64,000 bases of DNA from Pseudovibrio exalbescens. Its GTDB lineage: Bacteria > Pseudomonadota > Alphaproteobacteria > Rhizobiales > Stappiaceae. Position 1 is the stretch's first letter. Each line of letters opens with the position of its first letter. The stretch spans positions 310,001 through 374,000 of the forward strand of contig NZ_JAQZAJ010000003.1 of NCBI RefSeq assembly GCF_028737195.1. Direction: 5' to 3'. The position numbers and the translations under genes were made by a program. The notes under the pieces were generated by a model. That model had not been told where the DNA came from and searched no databases. It saw only the letters and a program-made list of their open reading frames with translations. This document shows, one piece after another, positions 9,201 to 16,702 of this stretch.

Positions 9201-9905
9201 CGCACGAGCAATTGCGCGCTCGATGCCATCTCCCATGGCCGCAACTTCGCGGCGGATGGCTTGACCCACGTTGAGGATGCTTTCCTTGGCCACATCTTCC
9301 GGCTCAGCCAGTCGCAGGGCGACCTCTGTCATGCCATGCGCCACGTTGCGCATTTCCTGCGCGCGCCAGAACATGAGTGCCATGATCCAGAAGAACGCAA
9401 TCGGAACGATGATTGCAATCACGGACAAGATAAGGGCAGGGCTTTCGGCAAAGGCTGCAAATGAGCCCAGTTCAGCAATCTCTTGCTCGAAGGCTGACCA
9501 GCTCATGGCGAGGCCAAGGCTTGCCCACACAACAGAGACGGCAAAAGCGAACCAGAATGGTGCAGCAGAAGGCTTGCGCTGAAGCGCAAACATCAGGCTG
9601 CCGATTGACTGCCTGTCATCATTGCTTGCTGCGGGAGGTCGGCCACCGCCGCGGCCTCTGCGTCGGGACGGCTTTTCTGAGCCTTCTTTATTGTCTGCAT
9701 CAGTCAGCTTCTTTTCAGGAGCTGTTGCTGCTGCAGCTGCACTGCCGCCAGACAAAGCTGTTTCGGGCTGTTCCGCCGCGCCCTTCGCTTCATCTTCAAA
9801 GATTGCATCAGTGTCCTCAGGACTTCCAAAGTCCATTGAGAGCGCTTCTTCAACCGCTGACAGTGCCACTTCCGACGGAGCTTTCGCCTTCGGTGTGTTC
9901 GCCAT
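3204..9905 (-). CDS. GPR/RgsE-like (Growth Pole Ring) giant coiled-coil membrane protein
   Basis: 2233 aa. The start is taken at 9905 (MANTPKAK) because a GAGG lies 8 bases upstream; the longer open frame to 10034 has no such site. Order: acidic then Arg/Gly-rich disordered segment (1-110), two transmembrane helices (about 116-136 and 156-180), roughly 1700 residues of helical repeats with no catalytic motif, an Ala/Pro-rich linker (about 2020-2110), and a conserved globular C-terminus (DHETFVDLWERYKRGERD, then FRSAVERYIQDFEQLL). Two N-terminal membrane helices before giant apolipoprotein-like repeats are the layout of Agrobacterium GPR and Sinorhizobium RgsE, scaffolds of a ring at the growing pole, related in layout to TipN. 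The repeats are mostly 11 residues long. The family call rests on architecture and recall; the polar role is inferred. Confidence 0.8.
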   Translation of the reverse strand: MANTPKAKAPSEVALSAVEEALSMDFGSPEDTDAIFEDEAKGAAEQPETALSGGSAAAAATAPEKKLTDADNKEGSEKPSRRRGRGGGRPPAASNDDRQSIGSLMFALQRKPSAAPFWFAFAVSVVWASLGLAMSWSAFEQEIAELGSFAAFAESPALILSVIAIIVPIAFFWIMALMFWRAQEMRNVAHGMTEVALRLAEPEDVAKESILNVGQAIRREVAAMGDGIERAIARASELEVMIHTEVSTLEQSYNDNELKIRRLVDELVSQRQAIQANAELVRETISGTHENLSTQLQSTSEDFAASVDRARERLTGALDATLEQMASKIETRVNEVTDNFTNAGSDLVQSLTTRSDDYVDRLTTTGTDLVDTLSKTGTDLAETLELRGTEINETFSGTANSFVENLTVRGDELNARLADTSETLLGALSARSEEINQSLSGIGTEILEGLSARGSEIGDVLAEKGDALNSTLATAGADLSQTITDQTAIMNASIAEQGNQLTQSLANTVNDVTERFTGAGYQLNETLFTTASQVTENFNAANEELNATLNNGLKEFQESVASTSGELAQTLVTTTSSVTEQISSANIQLNTTLENGTHNLTESLSSASSLLTDSIYSTVEQVTDRFGSASEQLNSTLENTTQSLNDNLTTATGQLTETLFGTVSQVTEQFGSANEQLNATLEATTQSLNDNMSAVGGQLTDTLYSAVSQVTDQFTSANTQLNETLEYTISGVTEQFVDASQKMSAEMLARGEEINANLSLTSGRLIDTITTRTDDLMGTIGERVTTLDEALRNTGEQAAEGIATRGQEINSAIAVQCSDFIETLSARSSEVSEILRGTGESIVVDLSLRGGEIAARLDETANTLGETITVGGTELAERLSTISGQIHESITINGAELDERLSTRGREVVEIIDTHTNSFRVAMEEAGTQITGALGQRTEELALKLADTGTELARLIGSRGERVTTELSEIGDRITQTLDVRGRALNDGLSSRLVELEQVVTEQGSDLVQALDLRSQNISHAFDTRIQHLDTTLADRTTSFEQAFDSRADALSEAIESRTTNLASAVESGTELLSNTLEEKSQSISKILEDRTDIIAVNLTERVEQVGESLTQRAEKIGEILAERSSVIENTITDSLASFDVKVGDKVDAAATVISERADHLATTMSTGTERIDHALDARARQISDTLVARTREIASAFADGQSEMTAALDGRLEEAGNVLSRQSKELTDTLSERVAEINVSLGSKVFEVAETLDSRANALETILNERLESISSALTGESEKAASALTSAMTEATSTLGEESSRVREIILDVVGQAASRLADERMRTEESVTESVAKLSGTLSGEAERLNEIVVDTVAAARNSLQSEGELAAKAVTEAMATVSGSLTGESDKVREAVLTTVTQAARALAVESENARALYAASLAEMSGKLTGESDKVREELEETIGSLSSKLAIESANAKSRLNSAIEDVRSLLSGETEEVRARVTAVIEEAAGMLSSRGNAVADELLSKAGILNEAFGEKSAEFAQLIDKDGGHLISAIETKAADLTGRVEEVQRAILEAVTVKGREVSDHFARNGLEATRSLVEAGDKIVTAIDERSSAATSRLEGANERLQSDMTALLDTVTTKGMETTEAFARTGLDATRVLSDAGEKIITSIDERSNVAAARLENTNQRMQGDINALLDTVSSKSLEAAETFTRQGEVASRSLMEAVDSIGNTVEERSNRAMTIIQGTKDRLETDITDILNRLNTSNGMLRDVLATAGDNLAEVENNLARRAGEFRSAIDRAVSETEAANSTIESQVALLKETTATVLGDAANVANRMEHQSRALAATVQNLEETNTHTDQRINERRFAIETLSDTIVKKTDAIEALMNSYTATLGDTLEVADDKAREVAAMLKAAAEAATKSVTEQFESMRMTAGMEGQKARDAVRMAQDEIMSEMQRTVTEASERFSEATTRMRETARDVHRELEATRNELNAGVLALPDEAEASTAALRKVVNEQVKALGELSQIVSKHSSQFDVSAPVMAAAGQSAAPVAHQAEPARPALADVASPAPRPQAPKRPAPATPPPAPSRGPAANLGNAGKGWVSDLLRRASSDDALPANAPHSGAGNQGRTPQHMVESLNSLSMDIARAVDHETFVDLWERYKRGERDVFTRRLYTLQGQQTFDEIRQKYGRDPEFRSAVERYIQDFEQLLTQVSRNDPDNTMGQTYLTSDTGKVYTMLAHASGRFE
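6048..6872 (-). repeat. 25 consecutive 11-residue (hendecad) repeats inside the GPR-like gene
   Basis: From DLRSQNISHAF to TGESEKAASAL the protein can be cut into 25 ungapped 11-mers. The usual pattern is x-x-R-x-x-x-(I/L/V)-x-x-x-(L/F/V), for example DSRADALSEAI, EDRTDIIAVNL, TQRAEKIGEIL. DNA periodicity is 33 bp. Confidence 0.9.
7716..8309 (-). repeat. 44-residue (132-bp) tandem repeats inside the GPR-like gene
   Basis: Four full units (8309-8178, 8177-8046, 8045-7914, 7913-7782) and a half unit to 7716. Each begins (Q/S)VT(E/D), then F/I-x-x-A-x-x-x-L-N-x-T-L. The length equals four 11-residue repeats. The middle two units are the most similar (both contain TTQSLNDN), suggesting recent duplication. 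Confidence 0.9.
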
Positions 9906-10773
9906 GTTCGTTGCCTCGCGTCCGTACTCTTTACTTTGTGACCTTCTGCGTGAATGTTTCGCCTCTTCACGCAGCAGCCATGTGCGCAAGGATAAAGCCC
10001 GCACTACTACCCCGGTCTCCCAGAGTCTGTTCAAACTATTTCTAAAGAACTTCTTCCGGCCCTAAGTCCGTTAACTTTAACGGAACGGAAGATACAGTTC
10101 CCCCACCTTGCGCAGTCTTAAACCTAATGGCACAAACAAACCCTGCGTACAACAGATCTTAGGGGCCGTTGTGGATCCGATGGCATAAGTTGGCTTGCCG
10201 GTTTCTGCTCGCCTAGCTTAGCGCTTTCCCCTTTGGAAACCTTCTCTTAATTTTTAGGGCAGCGAACGGCTAAGGCTCCGTTGAGTCAAATAGTTAAAGC
10301 GCGAAGCTGATGCGCTATGCGAAGTGTCATCAGGAGGTCATCCAATCTCCCGTTAAGGTAGCGCTCGGGCGTCGCATCCAGAGCTCGCTAGAGCATTGGC
10401 AGACTCTTGTTTTTACAGCCCGAAGGCTCGGGTGGTAGCTAACGGTCATATCCTCATTTCGATGAACAAGGTTACAGTGTCAGGTTGTAAAAACAAAAAC
10501 GCTGTTAACCTTTTACTACGTAAAAATACGCATTCGCAATCCAGTTGGCTTTCCCAAAATCATAAACAGATAAAACTTAGAACTTCACAGAAATCTTTTG
10601 TTAACCATAAATTTTTTTTGGGGTACTGGATTCAGGGGGAGCAATATTCCTGTGTGTTGACGTTAGCGGTAAGCTTCCCTCTGGCTTCCATGGCCACAAT
10701 TTGATCATAAAAAAGAATCACTTCAGCGGACGCGTTCACCTTGTTGGGGGCGCCGCCCATTATTTTAAGAGGC
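9906..10773. other. Long non-coding interval between GPR-like gene and Hpt gene
   Basis: About 870 bases without a credible gene. It holds the promoter region of the minus-strand GPR-like gene, the palindrome at 10068-10083, and a notably AT-rich stretch (about 10480-10640). A 102-codon frame at 10396-10704 has no ribosome-binding site or family resemblance. A small RNA cannot be excluded. Confidence 0.6.
10068..10083. repeat. Palindrome upstream of the GPR-like gene
   Basis: CCGTTAA-CT-TTAACGG, a perfect 7-bp inverted repeat with a 2-base centre, 163 bases upstream of the proposed start at 9905. It may be an operator for the minus-strand gene. It is not a TTAA-N7-TTAA box. Confidence 0.4.
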
Positions 10774-11103
10774 ATGACATTGACGGTTCAAAAAATGGAT
10801 TGGAGCCACCTGGATCGGGTGACATTTGGGGACGCCAGCTTGCAAAAGCAGGTGCTCACGATGTTCTGCGATCAGGCACGGGACTTCATTGAACAATTGA
10901 GAGTAGTTAACGCGTCTGACGAGGCAGTTACCATCCTGCATACGCTGAAGGGGTCTTCTCGCGGCATTGGTGCCAATGATCTGGCAGATTTCGTTGAGGA
11001 AGAAGAAATGCGGTGCCTGGCAGGTGAAATGATCAGGCTGGACGATTTGTTCGCCGAGATCCGTGTTGTCTGTGAGATAATTGAAGGCAAGGCTGCGAGT
11101 TAA
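10774..11103 (+). CDS. Orphan Hpt (histidine phosphotransfer) domain protein
   Basis: A small cytoplasmic protein of 109 aa consisting of essentially one Hpt domain. The motif HTLKGSSRGIGA holds the probable phospho-accepting His, and the downstream helix (LADFVEEEEM) is typical. No kinase or response regulator lies beside it, so it is probably a phosphorelay shuttle. The start is uncertain: ATG 10774 has AAGAGG only one base upstream, whereas TTG 10780 has the same AAGAGG at the ideal 7-base spacing and would remove two residues. Too short and lacking the second domain to be ChpT, the CckA partner. Confidence 0.75.
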   Translation: MTLTVQKMDWSHLDRVTFGDASLQKQVLTMFCDQARDFIEQLRVVNASDEAVTILHTLKGSSRGIGANDLADFVEEEEMRCLAGEMIRLDDLFAEIRVVCEIIEGKAAS

Positions 11104-11230
11104 GCGGACCTTATCGGCTGTTTCTGCGCTCAATAATCCCTTTTAAGGCCGGACTTGTTCTTGAAGAAATGAGGGCGAGCCTGTATCTGAAAGAAAATGA
11201 CGCGAATTGAGTCTGGCCTCGAAAGTTTAA

Positions 11231-11557
<327 letters not shown>

Positions 11558-11586
11558 TTCCCACACTCGGTGAAGCTTCTAATTCG

Positions 11587-11617
11587 AAAGGCCGGTTCCA
11601 TGACCGGCCTTTTTCGT
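11587..11617. terminator. Terminator after the ferredoxin gene
   Basis: AAAGGCCGGT (11587-11596), 6-nt loop, ACCGGCCTTT (11603-11612) followed by TTCG. Perfect 10-bp stem between convergent genes. Confidence 0.85.
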
Positions 11618-11623
11618 TGGTGG

Positions 11624-12847
11624 CTATTCGGCGGCGGAGGCGTTTGCAATTGATTTATCGGCAGCGCCCCAGATCAACTCATTGCCGGGCTCAGGATTGT
11701 TCGGCACCAGCCTTGCCAGAACGAGGCTGACGAATGCCATTCCAGCACCTGCCAGGAACACGGCCGCAGGTGAGTAAAGCCAGATCGCACCAAAGACCAC
11801 GGGAATGAAGACCGCAGCGATGTGGTTGATGGTAAACGCCACGCCTGCAGTTGGCGCAATATCAGCAGGATCTGCGATCTTCTGAAAGTAGGTGCGCATG
11901 GCGATAGCAACTGCAAAGAACGCGTGATCGAGGATGTAGAGCGCCCCGGCCACATATGCATTTGTAACGAAGGCATAGGTGATGAAGACGCCGATCAGGC
12001 CGACATACTCAAAGGTGAGGGCATTTCGTTCGCCGAAGCGGCCGATCAGTGCGCCGATCTTGGGGGCAAGAAACACATTGATGAGGCCATTTACGAGAAA
12101 CAGGCTGGCGACTTCATGTACATCGTAGCCAAAGCGCTCCACCATCAGGAAGCCAGCGAACACCGTAAAAATCTGTCGCCGAGCGCCGCCCATGAACGTG
12201 AGGGCGTAGTAAAGCCAATAGCGTTTGCGCAGAATGAGTTTCTTGTGCTGCATCACGCCAATTTCAATGCGCGGGAAGATCATGTAGGCACCGGCAGCAA
12301 TGACGATGGTTGTGATGCCTGCGAGGCCGAACACAAAGGTGAATGACAGGTTGAATGAGTTCCACGTCAGAAGGATCAAGCCGTAGGCGGCAAGCTGTGC
12401 GGCAGCGGCGACCCCTATGATTTGGCCCATGAGCGCTGGTGCCTTGTCCTTGGGAAGCCACTGCAGAGATAGCGATTGCTGCATGGTCTCATAGTAGTGA
12501 AAGCCAAAGGACATGATCAGCGTCGTGATGTAGAAGCCGAGAACGCTTGGGAAGAAACCTGTAATTGCCACACCGACGCCAAGGGTTATCAGCGCGAGAA
12601 TGGCGAAGGTTTGTTCGCGAAACAAAAACAGTGCAAACACGGCGGTGAAAGACAGAAAGCCTGGTATCTCGCGAATGGACTGCTGGATTCCAATTTCCTT
12701 GCCGGTAAAGCCAATGACATTTACCGCAAAGTTGTTCATCAGGTTCCACCAGGAGGCGAAGGCTAATTGCATGGCGGCGGCCATGATCATCAATAGGATC
12801 ACCGGCGAACGCCAGCCAAACTTCGGGTCATGCAGGTCTTTAAACAT
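11624..12847 (-). CDS. MFS transporter
   Basis: 407-aa integral membrane protein with about 12 hydrophobic segments and a basic loop between the two halves (QHKKLILRKRYW). ATG 12847 is chosen over TTG 12850 because of the GAGAGA before it. No substrate signature is visible. It is transcribed divergently from an AraC-type regulator 101 bases away, so that regulator probably controls it; efflux or uptake of a small compound is the usual role of such pairs. Confidence 0.85.
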   Translation of the reverse strand: MFKDLHDPKFGWRSPVILLMIMAAAMQLAFASWWNLMNNFAVNVIGFTGKEIGIQQSIREIPGFLSFTAVFALFLFREQTFAILALITLGVGVAITGFFPSVLGFYITTLIMSFGFHYYETMQQSLSLQWLPKDKAPALMGQIIGVAAAAQLAAYGLILLTWNSFNLSFTFVFGLAGITTIVIAAGAYMIFPRIEIGVMQHKKLILRKRYWLYYALTFMGGARRQIFTVFAGFLMVERFGYDVHEVASLFLVNGLINVFLAPKIGALIGRFGERNALTFEYVGLIGVFITYAFVTNAYVAGALYILDHAFFAVAIAMRTYFQKIADPADIAPTAGVAFTINHIAAVFIPVVFGAIWLYSPAAVFLAGAGMAFVSLVLARLVPNNPEPGNELIWGAADKSIANASAAE

Positions 12848-12948
12848 CAAATCTCTCTCAGAACTGGGATACTAGCTATAACCTACTTGCTGAAGCGGTG
12901 CGTTAGCGCAATTATGACAAATAGTGTTGAGAGTTCGCCAAGGTGTTG

Positions 12949-13734
12949 ATGGAAGTACATCGAGAGATATTCGAAGAGCCGGAAGAGGAAAGCGGCAGCC
13001 CCGTTATCGCTTATGCGGCAGACATGCTGCCATCCATGTCACGACCCATGCACAATCATGACCGTGGGCAGCTGTTACATATCTTTTCAGGCTCGTTATT
13101 GGTGCATCTGGAGGACCGCAGTTTCTTCGTGCCACCGGACCGGGCTGTTTGGGTGCCGCCTCGGATCTTTCATCGCACGACCAACACCAAGTTGGCTGAG
13201 TTCAGAACGTTATACATACGCGAAGACCTGTGTGCTCAGTTGCCGGATCGAACGGCGGTCATCTCGGTCACGCCGTTGTTCAAGCAGCTCATCATGGCTC
13301 TCATGAGCACACCGCGTGATTATGAGGAAGATAGCCCCGTAGGGCGCATCGCGCGTGTATTGGTGGATCAGATCGGCGCTCAGCCTGTCGCCCCGCTTGC
13401 GTTGCCGCTTCCGAAAGCCGAGCGGCTTCGGTCTCTATGCGAGCGCATTTCAAGCAACCCTAAGGAGATGCCTGTGCTTCAGGAGGCGGCGGACCTGTGT
13501 TTTCTCTCGCCTCGCACGTTTGAGCGTCGCTTCAAAGCGCAGACGGGCATGAGCTTTGGACGTTGGTGTCGGCAGGCCCGCCTGCTGAAGGCTGTGGAGC
13601 TCCTTTCAGATGGAGCTTCCGTGAGCGATGTTTCGTTTGAGCTGGGTTACGAGGGAACCAGTGCGTTTATCGCGGCGTTCAAGAAAGCCTTCACGGTTAC
13701 CCCCGGCCAGTATCTCAATGGTGAGGTCGCCTGA
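12949..13734 (+). CDS. AraC-family transcriptional regulator with N-terminal cupin
   Basis: 261 aa. The N-terminal half is a cupin-like effector domain (MHNHDRGQLLHIFSG, VPPDRAVWVPPRIFHRTTN, AEFRTLYI). The C-terminal half has two helix-turn-helix units (LSPRTFERRFKAQTGMSFG, then VSDVSFELGYEGTSAFIAAF) typical of AraC. ATG 12949 is preferred over GTG 12943 because AAGG lies 5 bases upstream. Its stop TGA abuts the stop of the convergent gene at 13735 with no terminator between. Probable regulator of the divergent MFS gene. Confidence 0.9.
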   Translation: MEVHREIFEEPEEESGSPVIAYAADMLPSMSRPMHNHDRGQLLHIFSGSLLVHLEDRSFFVPPDRAVWVPPRIFHRTTNTKLAEFRTLYIREDLCAQLPDRTAVISVTPLFKQLIMALMSTPRDYEEDSPVGRIARVLVDQIGAQPVAPLALPLPKAERLRSLCERISSNPKEMPVLQEAADLCFLSPRTFERRFKAQTGMSFGRWCRQARLLKAVELLSDGASVSDVSFELGYEGTSAFIAAFKKAFTVTPGQYLNGEVA

Positions 13735-15321
13735 TCAGCTACCACACACCCGCAGGAATTGACGTACCTTGGCAGAACTGCCGCGCAGGCTCACATTGTA
13801 GGCATGCGCACCAGCAACGTTGACGGAAAAAACATTGTCGCGGATCAACTGCTGCCATAGCGGGTCGCTTGTCTTGAGCACCAGGCGCGGCAGAGGCTGA
13901 CCTGCTTCATTGTTTCCCTTGTTGCCTGCTGCCGAGTAGTCTTCAGCACGTGTTTTGGTGGCCACAGTGATAAGGGCTTTTTCCTTGGCCTGCAGGCCAA
14001 CAGGTGCAGCGTCAAAGATGATGCGTGCCTTCCCAGACCCCTTTTTGCATATGGCCATGAAGTCGCGAGTGTCTGTTTCCGCTACGCCATGAACCAACCA
14101 GGCCCGGTTGTTGTTTTCCTCAACGCGCCATTCCATGCGGCCATCATTACTGCGCAGGGCCGCAGGTTCGCTGGAGAACTGGCCTATAAATGGCAAGCTC
14201 TGAGCGGGAACTGACTGCTTGCGCTTGTCTTGATAGTCGAAATTAAAGGCTGTCTGTCCATCCGCACCCAGCAGGCAGGTAAATGTGAACGGTGTCCAGT
14301 TCGCGCCCTTCTGATAGAGGCCGCGGCCGCTCAAGCGTCCATCTCGCAGCTTGAGAACTGGTTCTTTGTTCAGCTCTGACTGAGTAAAGGAGCCCACGCC
14401 CAGGGCGACCTGTCGTTGGGTCTTGATGCCTTGGGTGGCGGACAATACGTTGAAAGCTTGCCTCTCACACGCGAGGCGCGCCTGCCGCACTGGGCCGGAG
14501 GCCACACGGGCGCGGTTGGGAGCTGGAATTGATGTGGTATCCTCACGCTTTGGCAAATAGTAGCATGCCTTTTGACGGTTGGGATTTGGATTGTCGAACT
14601 GCCGCACCGTACAGGCAATTTCTGAGTTTACCTGTCGCTGATTGAACTTGTTGCCCGCACCGAAGCGGACCAGTGTTGGGTAGGGCACCTTGCAGACTTG
14701 GTACTCTAGAGCACACCGCTTCCAGCCGTCTACTGCATCGGGGGCGCGGTCTGGCAAAGGTTGCACGAGCCCAGTGTCGCCGGCATGGTCTGACCAACGC
14801 TCATAGCTTGGCGAGTTGCTTGGTTGGCGGCCTACATAGAACAAGGCACGGCAGCCGCGATCGACCCATACGCCTTTGGCTTCAACACCCCATGTTGCCC
14901 CAGCACGGCAGGGACTGCCGCTGATCTGGCGAACAAGTGCAACATGATGACGGCGCGTTGGATGCAGCTTGCAAAGCCGCTTTCTGCCGTCAACGGATTC
15001 ACACGTAAGCAGATCGCGCTGGTCAACTTCGCGAAATTGTTCGCGCACAGTGGCTGTAGAGGGGCGGTGGGTCGGGTCGCCGGTTGGGGAGGTGGACTGG
15101 TCGCCAATCACCTTGCGCGTCAAGCAGTCGGTAAAGCGCTTCGAATTGACTGGGCCGCCGGTTTCCTCCAAGCATTCATTGAAAATGAGCGCTGGAACCA
15201 ATGCCTGATCCAGCAGCGCATTTTGTGCTTGGCTGGTTGTTGTACCTGCTAGACTTGCTGAGAAAGCGAATACGCTCAAAAGCACGCATTTGACAAAGCC
15301 GCGCTTGTTTGACGCTTGCAT
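13735..15321 (-). CDS. Exported multi-domain protein (DUF3011-like plus Cys/Trp module)
   Basis: 528 aa with a signal peptide (KRGFVKCVLLSVFAFSASLA, cleavage near SQA/QN). Start 15321 is preferred over 15348 because GGGGGAT precedes it. The mature protein has a DUF3011-like domain (CESVDGRKRLC, VRQISGSPCRAGATWGVEAK, VWVDRGCRALFYV). A second Cys-rich module follows (WKRCALEYQVC, LVRFGAG, then a later KACYY), resembling the W-x2-CA-x-E-x2-C...VRYGA modules of secreted bacterial proteins. The C-terminal half is unrecognised. No catalytic residues are evident; cell-surface or periplasmic binding is a guess. At least ten cysteines suggest disulfides. Confidence 0.7.
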   Translation of the reverse strand: MQASNKRGFVKCVLLSVFAFSASLAGTTTSQAQNALLDQALVPALIFNECLEETGGPVNSKRFTDCLTRKVIGDQSTSPTGDPTHRPSTATVREQFREVDQRDLLTCESVDGRKRLCKLHPTRRHHVALVRQISGSPCRAGATWGVEAKGVWVDRGCRALFYVGRQPSNSPSYERWSDHAGDTGLVQPLPDRAPDAVDGWKRCALEYQVCKVPYPTLVRFGAGNKFNQRQVNSEIACTVRQFDNPNPNRQKACYYLPKREDTTSIPAPNRARVASGPVRQARLACERQAFNVLSATQGIKTQRQVALGVGSFTQSELNKEPVLKLRDGRLSGRGLYQKGANWTPFTFTCLLGADGQTAFNFDYQDKRKQSVPAQSLPFIGQFSSEPAALRSNDGRMEWRVEENNNRAWLVHGVAETDTRDFMAICKKGSGKARIIFDAAPVGLQAKEKALITVATKTRAEDYSAAGNKGNNEAGQPLPRLVLKTSDPLWQQLIRDNVFSVNVAGAHAYNVSLRGSSAKVRQFLRVCGS

Positions 15322-15442
15322 ACGTGATCCCCCGATCCGTTGCCGCACATTGTGCGGTATGCCCGTTTAAATCGCCTCCTTTATAGTGAAGCGAGATGAA
15401 CTGTGGCTGAACACATTCGCGTTGGGGGTGCAAGTTGGTGGA

Positions 15443-16618
15443 TTAACGCGCGAGCTCTTTCATTGCGTTTTCCAAGCCTTCCAGCGTGAGCGGGTACATG
15501 CGATCTGACATCAACTGCTGAAGAAGCGTGATTGAGTTAGTGTATTTCCAATGGTGCTGGGGCACGGGGTTGAGCCATACCGCTTTCTGATAGAGGTCTG
15601 TCACACGGGACATCCACACCGCGCCGGCTTCCTCATTCCAGTGCTCCACCGATCCTCCAGCATAGGTGATCTCATAGGGCCCCATGGAGGCGTCGCCAAC
15701 GAAAATAACCTTATAGTCGCTTGGATATTTGTGAAGAATATCCATCGTTGGAATGCGTTCGGTTTGGCGCCGTGAGTTGTTCTTCCAGACAAACTCATAG
15801 AGGCAGTTGTGGAAGTAAAAGTACTCCATCACCTTGAACTCGGTGCGGGCGGCGGAGAAAAGCTCCTCGCAGACCTTGATGTGGTCGTCCATCGAGCCGC
15901 CGATATCGAAAAACAGGAGCACCTTTACAGCGTTACGCCGTTCTGGGCGCATCTGAATGTCAAGGATGCCTTTGTGTGCTGTCGAGCGGATGGTGTTGTC
16001 CAGATCCAGTTCTTCAGCAGCCCCTTGGCGGGCAAACTTCCGCAGACGTTTCAGCGCCACCTTGATGTTGCGTGTGCCGAGTTCCACGCTGTCATCGAGA
16101 TCCTTGAACTCGCGCCGGTCCCAAACCTTGACGGCGCGCCGGTGTCGGCTTTCATCCTGCCCGATCCGAATGCCTTCGGGGTTGTATCCGTACGCGCCAA
16201 AGGGCGATGTGCCCCCGGTGCCGATCCACTTGTTACCGCCTTGGTGGCGATCCTTTTGTTCCGCCAGACGTTGTTTCAAGGTTTCCATGAGCTTTTCAAA
16301 GCCGCCCATGGCCTCGATCATCGCCTTTTCCTCTTCGGTGAGGTGCTTTTCAGTCAGTTTCCTCAGCCACTCTTCTGGCAGATCAGTGATGGGCGTGTCG
16401 CTCATCAGGTCGAGACCTTTGAAGCGATGCGAGAACACCTGATCAAACTTGTCGAGGTTCGCCTCGTCCTTCACCAGCGTTGCGCGGGCCAGATAATAGA
16501 AATCTTCCACCCGGCGCTCAGCGAGATCCGCATCCAGCGCTTCCATGAGCGTCAGATATTCGCGCAGTGAGACTGGCAGGCCTGCTGCCTTCAGATCCTG
16601 AAAAAACTCGATAAACAT
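15443..16618 (-). CDS. CoxE-like VWA-domain protein
   Basis: 391 aa. A C-terminal von Willebrand A domain has a MIDAS motif (FFDIGGSMDDH). The N-terminal half (FFQDLKAAGLPVSLREYLTL, AEEWLRKLTE-like segments, RRAVKVWDRREFKDLDD) is characteristic of the CoxE/VWA family that pairs with MoxR AAA+ ATPases to mature or activate metallo-enzymes. Its usual MoxR partner is not adjacent but at 22008-22847, with six other genes between. It lies 84 bases downstream of the TIGR01620 gene on the same strand and may be co-transcribed with it. Confidence 0.88.
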   Translation of the reverse strand: MFIEFFQDLKAAGLPVSLREYLTLMEALDADLAERRVEDFYYLARATLVKDEANLDKFDQVFSHRFKGLDLMSDTPITDLPEEWLRKLTEKHLTEEEKAMIEAMGGFEKLMETLKQRLAEQKDRHQGGNKWIGTGGTSPFGAYGYNPEGIRIGQDESRHRRAVKVWDRREFKDLDDSVELGTRNIKVALKRLRKFARQGAAEELDLDNTIRSTAHKGILDIQMRPERRNAVKVLLFFDIGGSMDDHIKVCEELFSAARTEFKVMEYFYFHNCLYEFVWKNNSRRQTERIPTMDILHKYPSDYKVIFVGDASMGPYEITYAGGSVEHWNEEAGAVWMSRVTDLYQKAVWLNPVPQHHWKYTNSITLLQQLMSDRMYPLTLEGLENAMKELAR

Positions 16619-16702
16619 GGGCGGAAGCTTAATCGTCAGCGTGGGCGGTGTCCACGCCGGTTTGAGCAGGTTGACCGAAAGAAGAAGTCTTTTGGGCCGT
16701 GG

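Noticed and set aside
10396-10704. 102-codon plus-strand frame in the long intergenic region
   Set aside because: No ribosome-binding site, composition follows AT-rich non-coding DNA, no recognisable protein features.
10774-11103. Hpt protein as ChpT, the CckA-CtrA phosphotransferase
   Set aside because: ChpT has about 220-250 residues with a degenerate ATPase-like domain; this protein is a 109-residue canonical Hpt.
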